From NCBI RefSeq assembly GCF_020085105.1, contig NC_058052.1, forward strand, positions 7,797,733 through 7,861,732: a stretch of 64,000 nt of DNA. Direction: 5' to 3'. Under the pieces are notes generated by a model. It worked only from the letters and a program-made list of their open reading frames with translations. It did not search any database and was not told the DNA's origin. The translations under genes and the position numbers were made by a program. This document shows, piece after piece, positions 50,985-60,839 of the stretch. The DNA comes from Siniperca chuatsi. Lineage: Eukaryota; Chordata; Actinopteri; Centrarchiformes; Sinipercidae. Each line of letters opens with the position of its first letter. Within the stretch, counting starts at the first letter, position 1.

Positions 50985-51730
50985 CTGAAGGCTGGAGGCC
51001 AAGAGTGGAGCTGCAGCTGGCATCTGAAGTTTGCAGGCAGAAGCAAAGGGTGGCTACCAAAGACCACAGGTGGAGGGTGGGACTGCAGCTGGCTGCCTCA
51101 AGCTGCAGGGTGAAAGCTGGGAACTCAGCTTGCTGTTGGAGGCTGGTGAATGTAAAGGCTGAGGCTGCATATCTCTGACAGAATCTACAGGTGGAGGCTG
51201 TGGGTGCAGGCACTGACAGTGGAAGGAGATGGCAACTGTAGGGTGGAGGCAGAGGCTAGATCTGGAGCTGGTTAAGAAAGGCTAGTGGAGGGTGGCAGAA
51301 GTTGCACGTGGAGAGGGGCTCTTCGCCTGGCTAGTGGAGGATGTAGGTGGAGGTTGGGGCTACAGTTGATGGCAGAGACTGGAGGCAAGTAGCTCCTTAG
51401 TCCTGTAGCTGTCTGCCACAATCTGCCGGTGGAGGTGGCAAACTGCAGGTCGCTGGCAGAGGCTGTAGGAAGTTGCTGGAACCGTAGAGGGCTACTCCAG
51501 GTTGGAAGCAGAGGTTGGATCTGTAGCTGGCTGGAAAACGGTCTAGGTGGCAGAGGCTGTAGGTGGAGGTTTGGGTCGCAGCTATCGGTGCCAATCTCCA
51601 GGTGGAGGCTTTGGCTGTACGTTGCTGGCAGAGGCTGTAGTGGTTGACAGAGGTTGCAGATAGAACAGGTTCTTCAGCTGTTAGAGCCGGTAGAGCTGGT
51701 GGAACTTGTCTGGAAGAGGTTTTAGGTGGA
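50985..51730. repeat. degenerate G-rich tandem repeat upstream of polr1b
   Basis: Variants of GGTGGAGGCTG, CAGAGGCTGTAGG and GCTGCAGCTGG recur many times over about 750 bp, all with the G-rich strand on plus. The units differ in length and sequence, so the array is old. Open frames on both strands here reflect the repeat, not a gene. It begins about 430 bp upstream of the polr1b start codon. Confidence 0.75.
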
Positions 51731-54300
51731 ACGAGGCTTCACAAGTACAGTAAAAGCAACAAACAACCCTGGATAATGTGAATTTCATTCCACAATTTCC
51801 TGCAAAAAATTCTACTTTCCCCTAGAAAATGACATTACTTTTCATGATTGTGTAGACCTATTAGACATGGAGTTTGTTGTCCCCTAAAATTTCCCCATAA
51901 AAGGTTCAGATTAACCTGCCAACGCCCCTCAAAGCTATGTCACTGGGCCCCTATTAAACCCTGATCCTCACACACTCTGTGCAGTGTCTACAGATTTTTG
52001 GTGCAGGAATATTATCTGGCATATATTATCAGCACAAAAATGAAATGATGGTCTTAGAATTTTGACACAGGAGCCTTCTTCAGGAACAGGGCCAAGATCA
52101 GGTAATAAAGCAGGACCCACCTTAAGGCCGTTAAATACACATATTAATGTATAAAAGCACATTTCTTCTTCGGACTTGTGGTAGTGTATTAGTTAATACT
52201 CTTCAATTTGTCAGATAATCCACAATCCTCTCTCTGACCTTTAAAACGAACTGAGGCAGATGTGAACCTACAGTAAATGTAATTACACACATTTGGTTGA
52301 CACTTACTTTTGCTTGCTTATACAATCATACATGATGGGAGATGTTAACTTAGAAATGAATACATTGATCGGAACAGTAGAAATCTCTACACTCTATGGC
52401 CTAATACCTCACTTAAAGGTGCTATCGATAACATTGATAACATCCAGCCACGAGATGACGCACTTCCCCCCCCCTTCCATTCCATTCCAGTGGTTGCCAG
52501 TTCATTGCACAACCTGCATATTTCATGGCCGAGTGGAGTGAGACTCAGTCATATCAAGTGATGAATCTTATGTGGTAAAGTAATTTTGCAACATATAGCT
52601 ATACCTTAGCTATAGCACATGACATGACATGAGACAGACAGCTACAGTAAAAGTTAACGTTAGCTAGCGGTAGTGTTAGCGTTGTGTTGACCTTACATTC
52701 TTGCTGAAAACAAATCTCACAGCAGATTGTAAAAAACAGCTTAGCGCCACACAGCAGCAATGGCTACAGCAAGACAGGACAACTGTATGACCATGTCAGT
52801 ATTTTCAGATTTTTATATTAATGTGAGTACCATAGTTGTTGAGCTCAATGCAGCTGGCTACATGGCTAGCTAGCCACAAGTACCTCATCAAAGTTATTGT
52901 TGTTCGGATGTTTAAGCTAAGATAGCTAATATGTGCTAATGTCAGTGTCCGTTTTTTCCACACTAACTGGCAGCTATACTACGTGATACCAACATCGTTA
53001 TACTATTGGCTCACAAGCCTTGTTAGAAGCAGGAACCAAACAGACATCTCACACAGAGATAAACAAAACATTCATTTTGGACCCGTCAAAATTTCTAAAA
53101 TGATTAATTCACAATCATAATTTTTTTTTAGGAAAAGTGATACTTTTATTCCGCACCTTTCTAAAAGCTCTGTGGATGTTTTTTGTTTTTTTTTTGTTAT
53201 TTGTAATATTTGTCTATATAAAAATATTATCAATTTGGCAAACTTGTTAGCAAACAGACAACATTAGCATTCATCTGAAGTACTCTGGTCACCTGGTAAA
53301 TGTAAGTCCAATATTCACTCTCCTTTGACTTCTGTTTTGCTCTCTAACATCTCGTAAGAAAAATATCTGGCTCTTTAGCTGCTGAATGCTCCACTATGTT
53401 CCCTTGCTAGTTACTAACTTTGTCTGTCTGTTGTTTGGTGCAGTATTTTCATTTCTCTAAAAATCCACTTCTGTATTTACCACAGAGAAAATGGTTTGAA
53501 ATAGTTTGGAATCATATTTGTCTCCTTTCGTCTCAAGTTCACAAGTGAGATAAGCTATCTCATTATCTCAGAATAGAAAGAAAGTGTTTTCTTGTGATAA
53601 CGGCTTAGTTATCAAAATTCTGTTTTCTCAAAATTAGAAGTCTTTTTCCAAGCAATTGCTTAAAAAAATATCTAATTTCTTGGAAATTGTAATTACAGTT
53701 ATGATTTTTGTTTTGTTTCTGTGATCTCTTTATTGCTTAAGTTGACTGTGGTTCGCCTGCCTACTGCAGGCTACATTACTGAAAATACTTGTAAAAAATG
53801 CCTTCTTTGGACAGGGTTGGTATGAAATAACCTCTTCAAATAATCAACAACCCTGGCTGATGCAGATGTGACATTTTAAATCTAATTACACACATTTGGT
53901 TCACACTTTTGTGTTTGCTACTAAGATCATATGGTACGATACTTAGAAGTTAACATTGATCAGTAGAAATCTCTAATCACTTAAAAATCATGTGTGCATT
54001 TATCTTAAACTTCAAAAACATGTACCACTTAGGTGATTTCTACAAGAGACAGCAAAGAGTTGACTCAGTTTTGTCAATTGGGCTTTTGGTTTGAAATGTT
54101 TCTGGTATGAAATCGAACCAAAACATTCATCTTTTAAATCAAAAGTCGGATATGTTTTTCTTTGAAGAAAGTTCATCATGTCACTCCAAAACATGTTACT
54201 GTAAGTGTAGTCCCAAAACAAATGGACTAATGTTTATTAATATATTTTACAAAAAGCACACGTAGAATCAAAACCATTTATATTGAGACAGAACAAGACG
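51731..54300. other. intergenic region with repeat fragments
   Basis: No gene recognised. The stretch 52415-53060 has features of an old repeat (GGTGCTATCGATAACATTGA, then a C-run), and 53255-53470 is an inverted copy of the family at 16910 and 24415. Confidence 0.5.
53255..53470 (-). mobile_element. dispersed repeat, copy C (inverted)
   Basis: The reverse complement carries the same blocks as copies A and B: AATGCTAATGTTG, AAAGGAGAGTGAATATTGGA, AGCATTCAGCAGCTAAAGAG and a CAGACAGACAAAGTTAG block shared with copy A. Confidence 0.5.
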
Positions 54301-54379
54301 GTGTAGTCCCTCATTCGTCCAGGAGTGTTCTATCTTAGAAAAGGTTTCAGTCGTAGTCATCTGGACACTGTTTTCAGAA

Positions 54380-54455
54380 TCAAGACGTTTCGGCTCCCAT
54401 CCGGAAGTCATTCACAATTGAGAATGACTTCCGGATGGGAGCCGAAACGTCTTGA
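54380..54455. repeat. perfect 34-bp inverted repeat (76-bp hairpin)
   Basis: The arm 54380-54413 (starting TCAAGACGTTTCGGCTCCCA, ending GTCATTC) and its exact reverse complement at 54422-54455 are separated by eight bases that contain the palindrome CAATTG. The hairpin lies about 150 bp upstream of the broken repeat-protein gene. The sequence resembles a foldback repeat seen in many fish genomes. Confidence 0.9.
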
Positions 54456-54611
54456 AGGATCAGCGGTCTGCCGCAGAGTTTCCAGAAGTGCTCACTGGGT
54501 CACAGTACAAGCGGGACATTAGATACATAGCTGATTCTGTATCCGTTGGATCAATGGACACAACTAGACTCAGGACTTTTTCTCTCACACATTGACATTT
54601 TATATAAAAGT

Positions 54612-55724
54612 GCACAGGTTAACCCTCCAGAGACTGCTAAACCTCAGCAGTCTGTCAAGGCCCCAACCCGTCAGGGTGTCAGCAAAAAGGGCCAGGCAGG
54701 GAAAGGGGACCTAAACTGCACACAGTCGGAGACAGTGCCCAACTATTGCATCCTCCAAAGGCAACCCAAAGATGCTCCACAGCAGGCTGCTACACCTGAG
54801 GGTGTACCACAACAAACAGGTGCACCTTCAGGTGCTCCACAGCAGACTGAACTGACAAGAGGCCCTGTCCAGAGGAAAAAGCTTTGGACACCACCACCAC
54901 CACCGTACCGTACCCTTTTGAAAGCACCTTCAGGTGAGGTTAAAGCCAATCATTTTAAAAGGGGTCCTGTCCAACAGCTTTGCACAGCACCACGCCACCG
55001 CACCCCTCAGTGTGCACCTGCCAAACCACAGCAGGCAGACAGGGTCAAGGCTTGTGATGGGGTTGAGGCTTTCCCCAACTCAGCTGCTAAAGCTGAGATG
55101 GAGCAGTTAAAGGAAACGCTCCAAAGAAACAACACTCTCCATGATGAGGTTATGCTGAAGAGGGTAAGCAAGATAATGGACCTGGAGCTTCAGCTTTTAG
55201 AGTAGAAGACCACTGAAGCTGAGTGTAGTAAAGATCCCTATATTCTTATATTTTGGTCTTTTCCTTTCTTCACCTACATCACTTCCTTTACCTCACTTCC
55301 TTTCCTTCCCTCATTTACCTGACTGAGTAGACCTGATCACTCCTTATTTAAAGACTGGTAGTTCTGGTAAGAGGCATTTATTTACTCTTTATTTCCTATT
55401 CTATGTCAATGTTAGTTTGACTGAGAATCTTAATTAATTATTATTACCTTAAGATTGACATGTGACTCTAACTTGAGTTATATTGTGTTAAGTTTACTCT
55501 TGTATTTGTTCTGTTTCAACAGCCCATGTGTGTTTGTCCTCCCTTTAAGCTCCTGAATGCGATTACTTTGAGTTTATAGAGAATATACATTTTGTTCAGC
55601 TGAATGAAGTTTCCTGGCTTTATTTCAAGCATTCTGATCAGATGCCCATGATGATAGTCTACATATCCTTTTGAACCTCCTACATAACACTGAGGCTCTC
55701 CAGAAGCTGCAGCAGATGGAGAAA
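54612..55724 (+). pseudogene. truncated copy of the repeat-protein gene at 57206, interrupted by a solo LTR
   Basis: Homology to 57354-58770 starts abruptly at TGCACAGGTTAACCC. This copy keeps the SVKAPTRQGVSKKGQAGKGD region, only three 10-residue units, one KLWTPPPPPYR motif and a shortened coiled-coil part. It lacks a usable ATG upstream in the same frame, has an internal deletion between the FP and AEMEQLKE segments, and meets TAG at 55203-55205 where the intact gene reads codons for Ala and Thr. Homology then runs to CTGAG at 55219-55223, is broken by the LTR, and resumes for about 30 bp at 55690. The copy is therefore a pseudogene or a decayed paralogue. Which disabling change came first cannot be told. 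Confidence 0.8.
55224..55689. mobile_element. solo LTR, 466 bp, with 5-bp target-site duplication
   Basis: The insertion begins TGTAGTAAAGATCCC and ends ACATAACA, the TG...CA ends typical of LTRs. CTGAG occurs directly before it (55219-55223) and directly after it (55690-55694), while the uninterrupted relative near 58732 has this sequence once. It has no ORF and no second LTR nearby, so recombination between two LTRs probably removed the interior. The superfamily is not determined; five-base duplications occur in several LTR groups. Confidence 0.85.
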
Positions 55725-55736
55725 TAAAATATGCTT

Positions 55737-56460
55737 TTTAATTGTAGAACATGTACTTATTAAAGTACAGACTTGGTCATACCATAGACTGTTTGGTCAT
55801 ACTCCCTCTCTCTCTTTATTTTGGTCTTTTTATAAACTTGTTGGGAAGTCGACAACATAACTTTGTCTTAACGTTGTTAAACATTATAAGAAACGTCCAC
55901 ATCTTGACCTAATATTGGTCCTAGAGTCATCCAGTATATATTTAGGCTACACAAGTTAGCAGCCTGAGGTCAGCATTGCAAACTCCACTGTAACATTTTG
56001 TAAACCATCTAAAAGTACTACTCCCAAAAAAAACAGGAATTTTTGGCACCTGAACCTATATGCTATAACAATGAAATCCTGAAAGTTTCGATAAAACTGA
56101 ATGAGATAAGCTGTGCTAGCAGCTCTGTGGGGCTGTACTCAGGCACAGCGGTGCTTTGAGCTAATGCACATGTTTACCATGTTCACCATCTTAATTTAGT
56201 GTGTTAGCATAAAATTTGCTAGTTATCACTGAACACATTGGCTGCAGTGGTCTGTGTGGCTGTGGGGCAAGAGGGGTCTGTGAGCGTGACTGGCCGGCTG
56301 GCTAGCTAGTTACCCACGCAGGCGCTTGTGGAGCTTCTCAGCTCCGAAAATGTTGGAGCACATTTTCAAAAACTAGTGTGGTGCTAGAACCATCTGCCTC
56401 GCAGTCCGCTATTGGACAAGCTGAAGAGACACAATGCATTTTGGGGTGGTTGAGAATGTG
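55737..56460. other. spacer between the broken and intact repeat-protein genes
   Basis: No coding or RNA feature seen. AT-rich, with one ATTGGTC and several short inverted motifs of no clear role. Confidence 0.5.
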
Positions 56461-56464
56461 CAGT

Positions 56465-56925
56465 AAGCTCACGGCCATGGACATATGATAAGAACTGGAT
56501 ATGGCGCCGCCGCTCAGCCTTGCAGCCAATTTTTTCCAGTGGCCACTCGCGGTATCACAAGGAAAAATCCCCCTGCGGCCCAAAAGGCATTTTCCCCATA
56601 GGCCACCATTATAAAAGAGACGACTGTAAAACTGTTGACAGGACACCACAAACTGCAAACAAGGTCAATTATGACTCTTTCTATTATGTAATTTGTGATG
56701 CATGGAGGCTTTATATTTGTAAAACGTTCCTCGAGTCATCATCATCACAATGTAAAGACTATGGGCCGAGTGGGAACTCGTGGGCGGGGCCAGCAGGAGA
56801 AATACTACTGCACATACTGGGTCGCATAACCTAGAAAACGTTGGCATATGCGCCAGGTGAGCAATTTTCATTGGAATGAATAGGCACCATTTTGGGGTCC
56901 GGTATCCAGTTCTCATACTCATTTT
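56465..56925 (+). mobile_element. MITE-like element, copy 2, with both inverted ends
   Basis: The left end ATAAGAACTGGATATGGCG and, on the minus strand from the right end, ATGAGAACTGGATACCGGA are similar inverted termini about 430 bp apart. The interior matches 30778-31090. The ORFs at 56338-56658 and 56520-56834 are derived from this element, not genes. Confidence 0.7.
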
Positions 56926-57205
56926 GATGTCATACCTAGTATGAATAGTACGTTAGTATGTGATTCTGAACACAGACTCTATTACATGATTCTCAGAGCA
57001 TATTGAAACACATGGTTGCCATGGTAAACATTTAAAAATACATAAAAAAACATAAAAGAGAAACATTCCATTCTATTTCCCATGATACATCATCAGAGAC
57101 ACATTCTAGAATCTTCAGTCTACAAGACTCCCACAAACTGTCAGACCAGTCACAAATACAAAGACACAGAGATCGACAGCAAACAGAAAGCGTCAAGTTT
57201 TCACG

Positions 57206-59089
57206 ATGGAGAAAACCAAAGACAAACAAAGAAAAAAAGGCAAGAACAAAGTGAAGGAAAACTTTATCCAGCCAGCAGAGGAGGTATCAATCACCTTTGG
57301 TTCCTGGAATAAAAGGATTTCCACTCTCCGCAGGCAGAACGAGGCAGCTATGTCTGCACAGGTTAACCCTCCAGAGACTGCTAAACATCAGCAGTCTGTC
57401 AAGGCCCCAACCCGTCAGGGTGTCAGCAAAAAGGGCCAGGCAGGGAAAGGGGACCTAAACTGCACACAGTCGGAGACAGTGCCCAAATTTTGCATCCTCC
57501 AAAGGCAACCTGAGGATGCTCCACAGCAGGCTGCTGCACCCGAAGATGTTCCACAGCAGGCTGCTACACCCACAGGTGCTCCACAGAAGGCTGCTGCACC
57601 AGAAGGTGCTCCACAGCAGGCTGCTACACCCACAGGTGCTCCACAGCAGGCTGCTGCACCAGAAGATGCTCCACAGCAGGCTGCTGCACCAGAAGATGTT
57701 CCACAGCAGGCTGCTACACCCAGAGGTGCTCCACAGAAGGCTGCTGCACCAGAAGGTGCTCCACAGCAGGCTGCTACACCCACAGGTGCTCCACAGCAGG
57801 CTGCTACACCAGAAGATGCTCCACAGCAGGCTGCTGCACCCACAGGTGCTCCACAGCAGGCTGCTACACCAGAAGATGCTCCACAGCAGGCTGCTACACC
57901 TGAGGGTGTACCACAACAAGCGGGTACACCTTCAGGTGCTACACAGCAGACTGAATTGACAAGGGGCCCTGTCCAGAGGAAAAAGCTTTGGACACCACCA
58001 CCACCCTACCGTACCCCTCTGAGAGAACATTCAGTTGAGGTTAAGGACACTGCTTTTAAAAGGGGCCCTGTCCAACAGAAAAAGCTTTGGACACCTCCAC
58101 CACCCTACCACACCCGGGTTAAAACCACTGATTTTAAAAGGGGTCCTGTCCAACAGAAAAAGCTTTGGACACCTCCACCACCCTACCGCACCCAGGTTAA
58201 AGCCAATAATTTTAAAAGGGGTCCTGTCCAACAGCTTTGCACAGCACCACGCCACCACACCCCTCAGTGTGCACCTGCCAAACCACAGCAGGCAGACAGG
58301 GTCAAGGCTTGTGATGGGGTTGAGGCTTTCCCCCAGCATGCCACGATTCACGTTCCTGAGCTCGAGCCACAGCAGCTCAGGAGTAGAGAGACGGAGCAGA
58401 CCACCGAGCTCGAGAGGGCAAACGAGGCTTTAGCAGCTCTGCTGGAGCAGTTACAAGAAACGCCGGCCAAGGCCTGTGATGGGGTAGAGGCTTCCCCCCA
58501 GGAGGCCAGAATTTACGTCTCTGAGCTCGAGCTTCAGCAGCTCAGAAACAGAAAGACAGAGCAGACCACCAAGCTCAAGAAGGAGAATGGAGCTTTAGCA
58601 GCTGAGATGGAGCAGTTAAAGGAAACGCTCCAAAGAAACAACGCTCTCCATGATGACATTATGCTGAAGAGGGTGAACAAGATCATGGACCTGGAGCTTC
58701 AGCTTTTAGCGACGAAGACCACTGAAGCTGAGGCTCTCCAGAAGCTGCAGCAGATGGAGAAACACCTTCAGAGGCAAAAGGAGAGCCGGAAAGAACTGGA
58801 CGTGTGCCTGGCCCAGCAAACAGAGGAAAACAACAGACTGACGGCTGCGCTGACCCTGACACAGAGAGAGCTGGAGAGTCAACAGCTGCAGTGGCAGGAG
58901 GAGCGGTCCCGTCTCCTCCAGTCCCTCAGCGACATCCACCACACCCTGCAGGAGGAGGAGAAAGCTCAGAAGACAAGATGGGATGGGATGACGGACAAGA
59001 TTGTCGACCTAGAACAGCAGATGAAAAAGATCGACAAAAAGCCTAAAAGACCCTCTCTGAGGAGAAGATTCCTCCAGTTATTCAAGTGA
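57206..59089 (+). CDS. uncharacterised repeat protein with PPPPY motifs and coiled coil (627 codons, intronless ORF)
   Basis: I do not recognise the family. The ORF starts at an ATG in fair context (CACGATGG) and ends TGA. The N-terminus is strongly basic (MEKTKDKQRKKGKNK). Residues 105-244 are fourteen tandem 10-residue units of the type APQQAATPEG. Three RGPVQ-KKLWTPPPPY blocks follow (PPPPY at about 264-268, 297-301 and 323-327); PPxY is the classic WW-domain ligand. A 55-residue segment beginning KACDGVEA occurs twice (about 367 and 422). The rest to about residue 605 is Glu/Gln/Leu/Lys-rich with heptad character, predicting a coiled coil, and the end KKPKRPSLRRRFLQLFK is basic and amphipathic. 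No signal peptide or membrane segment is seen. A broken copy lies 2.6 kb upstream. A second possible start is Met49, just where homology to that copy begins. An intracellular scaffold role is conceivable but unproven. Confidence 0.7.
   Translation: MEKTKDKQRKKGKNKVKENFIQPAEEVSITFGSWNKRISTLRRQNEAAMSAQVNPPETAKHQQSVKAPTRQGVSKKGQAGKGDLNCTQSETVPKFCILQRQPEDAPQQAAAPEDVPQQAATPTGAPQKAAAPEGAPQQAATPTGAPQQAAAPEDAPQQAAAPEDVPQQAATPRGAPQKAAAPEGAPQQAATPTGAPQQAATPEDAPQQAAAPTGAPQQAATPEDAPQQAATPEGVPQQAGTPSGATQQTELTRGPVQRKKLWTPPPPYRTPLREHSVEVKDTAFKRGPVQQKKLWTPPPPYHTRVKTTDFKRGPVQQKKLWTPPPPYRTQVKANNFKRGPVQQLCTAPRHHTPQCAPAKPQQADRVKACDGVEAFPQHATIHVPELEPQQLRSRETEQTTELERANEALAALLEQLQETPAKACDGVEASPQEARIYVSELELQQLRNRKTEQTTKLKKENGALAAEMEQLKETLQRNNALHDDIMLKRVNKIMDLELQLLATKTTEAEALQKLQQMEKHLQRQKESRKELDVCLAQQTEENNRLTAALTLTQRELESQQLQWQEERSRLLQSLSDIHHTLQEEEKAQKTRWDGMTDKIVDLEQQMKKIDKKPKRPSLRRRFLQLFK
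57518..57937. repeat. coding minisatellite, 14 x 30 bp in perfect register
   Basis: Units follow GCTCCACAGCAGGCTGCTRC then ACCnnnnGRT with no length change over 420 bp. Units 1-4 (57518-57637) recur as units 6-9 (57668-57787), a higher-order duplication of 150-bp period. The broken copy near 54768-54857 has only three units. Confidence 0.95.
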
Positions 59090-59214
59090 AGTGGAGGAGA
59101 ATTCATCCTACAGGCTAACCCCCAACTCCCACCACCTATCCCTAGCTCCCGCTACCCCATCCCTATTTTCCATCTCTTATTGCTCTTCCAGCCATCTGTG
59201 GAGAGGGGATCTCT

Positions 59215-59345
59215 CTTTGAATTGCCTCCCCCAAGGTTTCTTCCCTTTTGGGGAGTTTTCCTTGTCTTCTTAGAGAGCGTGGGCTGGACATACAATGTCT
59301 CAGAGGGCCTGTAGCCTTCTGAGACATTGTATGTAACTTTTGGGC
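59215..59345 (+). mobile_element. retroposon-like 3' tail after the repeat-protein gene
   Basis: CCCAAGGTTTCTTCCCTTTT and GGGGAGTTTTCCTTG, followed by a hairpin and TTTTGGGCAATA, resemble a very common teleost 3'-tail repeat that contains similar AAGGTTTCTTCC and TTGGGGAGTTTTTCCTT motifs. It begins about 125 bp after the stop codon and would be in the 3' UTR. Identification is from memory. Confidence 0.45.
59288..59334. repeat. 21-bp hairpin in the repeat-protein gene 3' region
   Basis: The arm ACATACAATGTCTCAGA (59288-59304) and its exact reverse complement (59318-59334) form 17 perfect pairs. Three more pairs and one G-T pair extend the stem, closing on the five-base loop CTGTA. Confidence 0.9.
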
Positions 59346-60535
59346 AATAACTTCTTTTAAATTTCCCTCATCCTCAAAAATCCTCAACCCTCCTTTCCTT
59401 CTGTTTATTGCAAAATATTAAATAATAAGAAAAATAATAATAATTGTATCTGAATCTGAATGCATTTTTCCATAGATATTTCTACGTTTCTCTACAGATA
59501 ACACTATATTTACAACATTGAACACAGCAGGACAGAGGAGAAAAGGTGTAAGAATTATATTATATTATACCTTTTCGTTTTTACAATGGCTTTCCATCTG
59601 TTGGTGTGGTTGTACAGTTTAAACATTGTTATAAATATTATGTTTTTCCTCGGTATTCATCATTTAAACTGATCTAACTTTGGAGTCAAATAATGACTTT
59701 GGATTATTATACTTTTAATTAAAATATTTCTTGTTATTTTTTCCATTAAATTGTTCACTTGTTTATCTTTTGTACGGTGGAAAATGGACCAAAACTTTGC
59801 CTTAAATTTGAAACATTTTAACGCCATTTTGCTTAAGAACCTGGGCTATATTTTTTAATATATTATATAATAATATATATATTATACATGGCAAAATATA
59901 TTTTATCCATATTTCTACATTGCTCAGCTCTGAGTGGGTGTGAGGGAAAACAATGAAGCTACCATGTATATTCTGCTGTGTGCTCGGTACTTGATGGGAA
60001 GTAGGTACATAAACATGCAGAGAGGTCAGGAGGTGGAGGTGACCATGACTGCATGGGCATGATACAATATAAGGAGCTAAATTGTATTTATCTGAGAGAA
60101 ATGGAGCATTCTGCCTACATCTATCCTTGTGTTGGTGACATTTCATCAGGTCATCATGCATACCTAACATGATGAATTATTTTACTGGACAGAAAAAAGA
60201 CAGAGAGACAGTGTTAAATGTTTGCAGTCCTGATGTTCTGTGTGTCTGATTATCATTCCTGGAGGAATTTCTTCTCCCGGTCAACTTAATTCAACCAGTG
60301 AAAGAAACCCCTGTGAGCTTCCTGTATCTGTGGCGCTGCATTGCCTGCTGTGATTGATGGTCATTGCTGCTCTCCTCCAGGTGGAGGCGCTGTAGGACAA
60401 ACAAACGCAAGTGGTTTGTGAAGGTTTTCAGGGCAACAAGAAAATAAAGCAGCAGCGATGAAGCAGTGGTAAGGTGTAAAGACACAGTTGTTGAGCGTGT
60501 GTGTCGTCACAGCGGTGGGCTGAACAGCAGTAGGA
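59346..60535. other. intergenic, AT-rich
   Basis: No gene recognised. Contains AT-rich palindromic runs (59855-59890) and a poor ORF at 59802-60170 on the minus strand that I reject as noise. Confidence 0.6.
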
Positions 60536-60540
60536 GTGTA

Positions 60541-60839
60541 AAAAGACTGGGTCCCGCTGTATTACTCAGGCTGCACTACAGCGTCTATTCACAGGCGCGA
60601 TCCCACTACTGAGCGGCACGGGGGCTTTGACCTGCTCCGTTTCCGACCTGGGCCGGTGCACCCCTCCTTAGACGACCTGGTGGTCCCGGGCTCCCCTAGG
60701 AGCACCATATCGATACCGAACTTAGTGCGGACACCCGATCGGCATAGTCCGCTGCAGCTCAGAGCTCCTGAGCTCAAACGATCCGCCAGCCTCAGCCTCC
60801 CGGTAGCTTGGATTACAGGCGCGCGCCACCGCACCCGGC
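60541..60839 (-). ncRNA. 7SL RNA (signal recognition particle RNA)
   Basis: The minus strand from 60839 begins GCCGGGTGCGGTGGCGCGCG and follows vertebrate 7SL RNA over the whole length, about 299 nt. The Alu domain is at the 5' end (GGGAGGCTGAGGCTGG). The S domain shows GCCGATCGGGTGTCCGCACT, then AAGTTCGG, GGACCACCAGGT, CTAAGGAGGGGTG and CCGGCCCAGGTCGGAAACGG. The SRP54-binding helix 8 region reads AGCAGGTCAAAG and then TCAGTAGTGGGATCGCG. GGAG of the helix 6 loop is present, though the sequence around it differs from human. A run of five T (60544-60540) ends the gene, as for RNA polymerase III. With SRP proteins this RNA targets ribosomes to the ER. Complete conserved elements plus an upstream ATF site argue for an active gene, not a pseudogene. 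The ORFs on both strands here are artefacts. Confidence 0.97.

Noticed and set aside
51968-52162. Minus-strand ORF with a PDLGPVPEEGSCVKILRPSF segment
   Set aside because: Looks faintly like transposon-derived coding sequence, but it is too short and lacks any diagnostic motif.
57415-57959. Long ORFs in other frames across the decapeptide array (both strands)
   Set aside because: The 30-bp unit lacks stops in several frames, so every frame stays open. Only the frame of the 627-codon ORF continues into non-repetitive sequence with an open frame.
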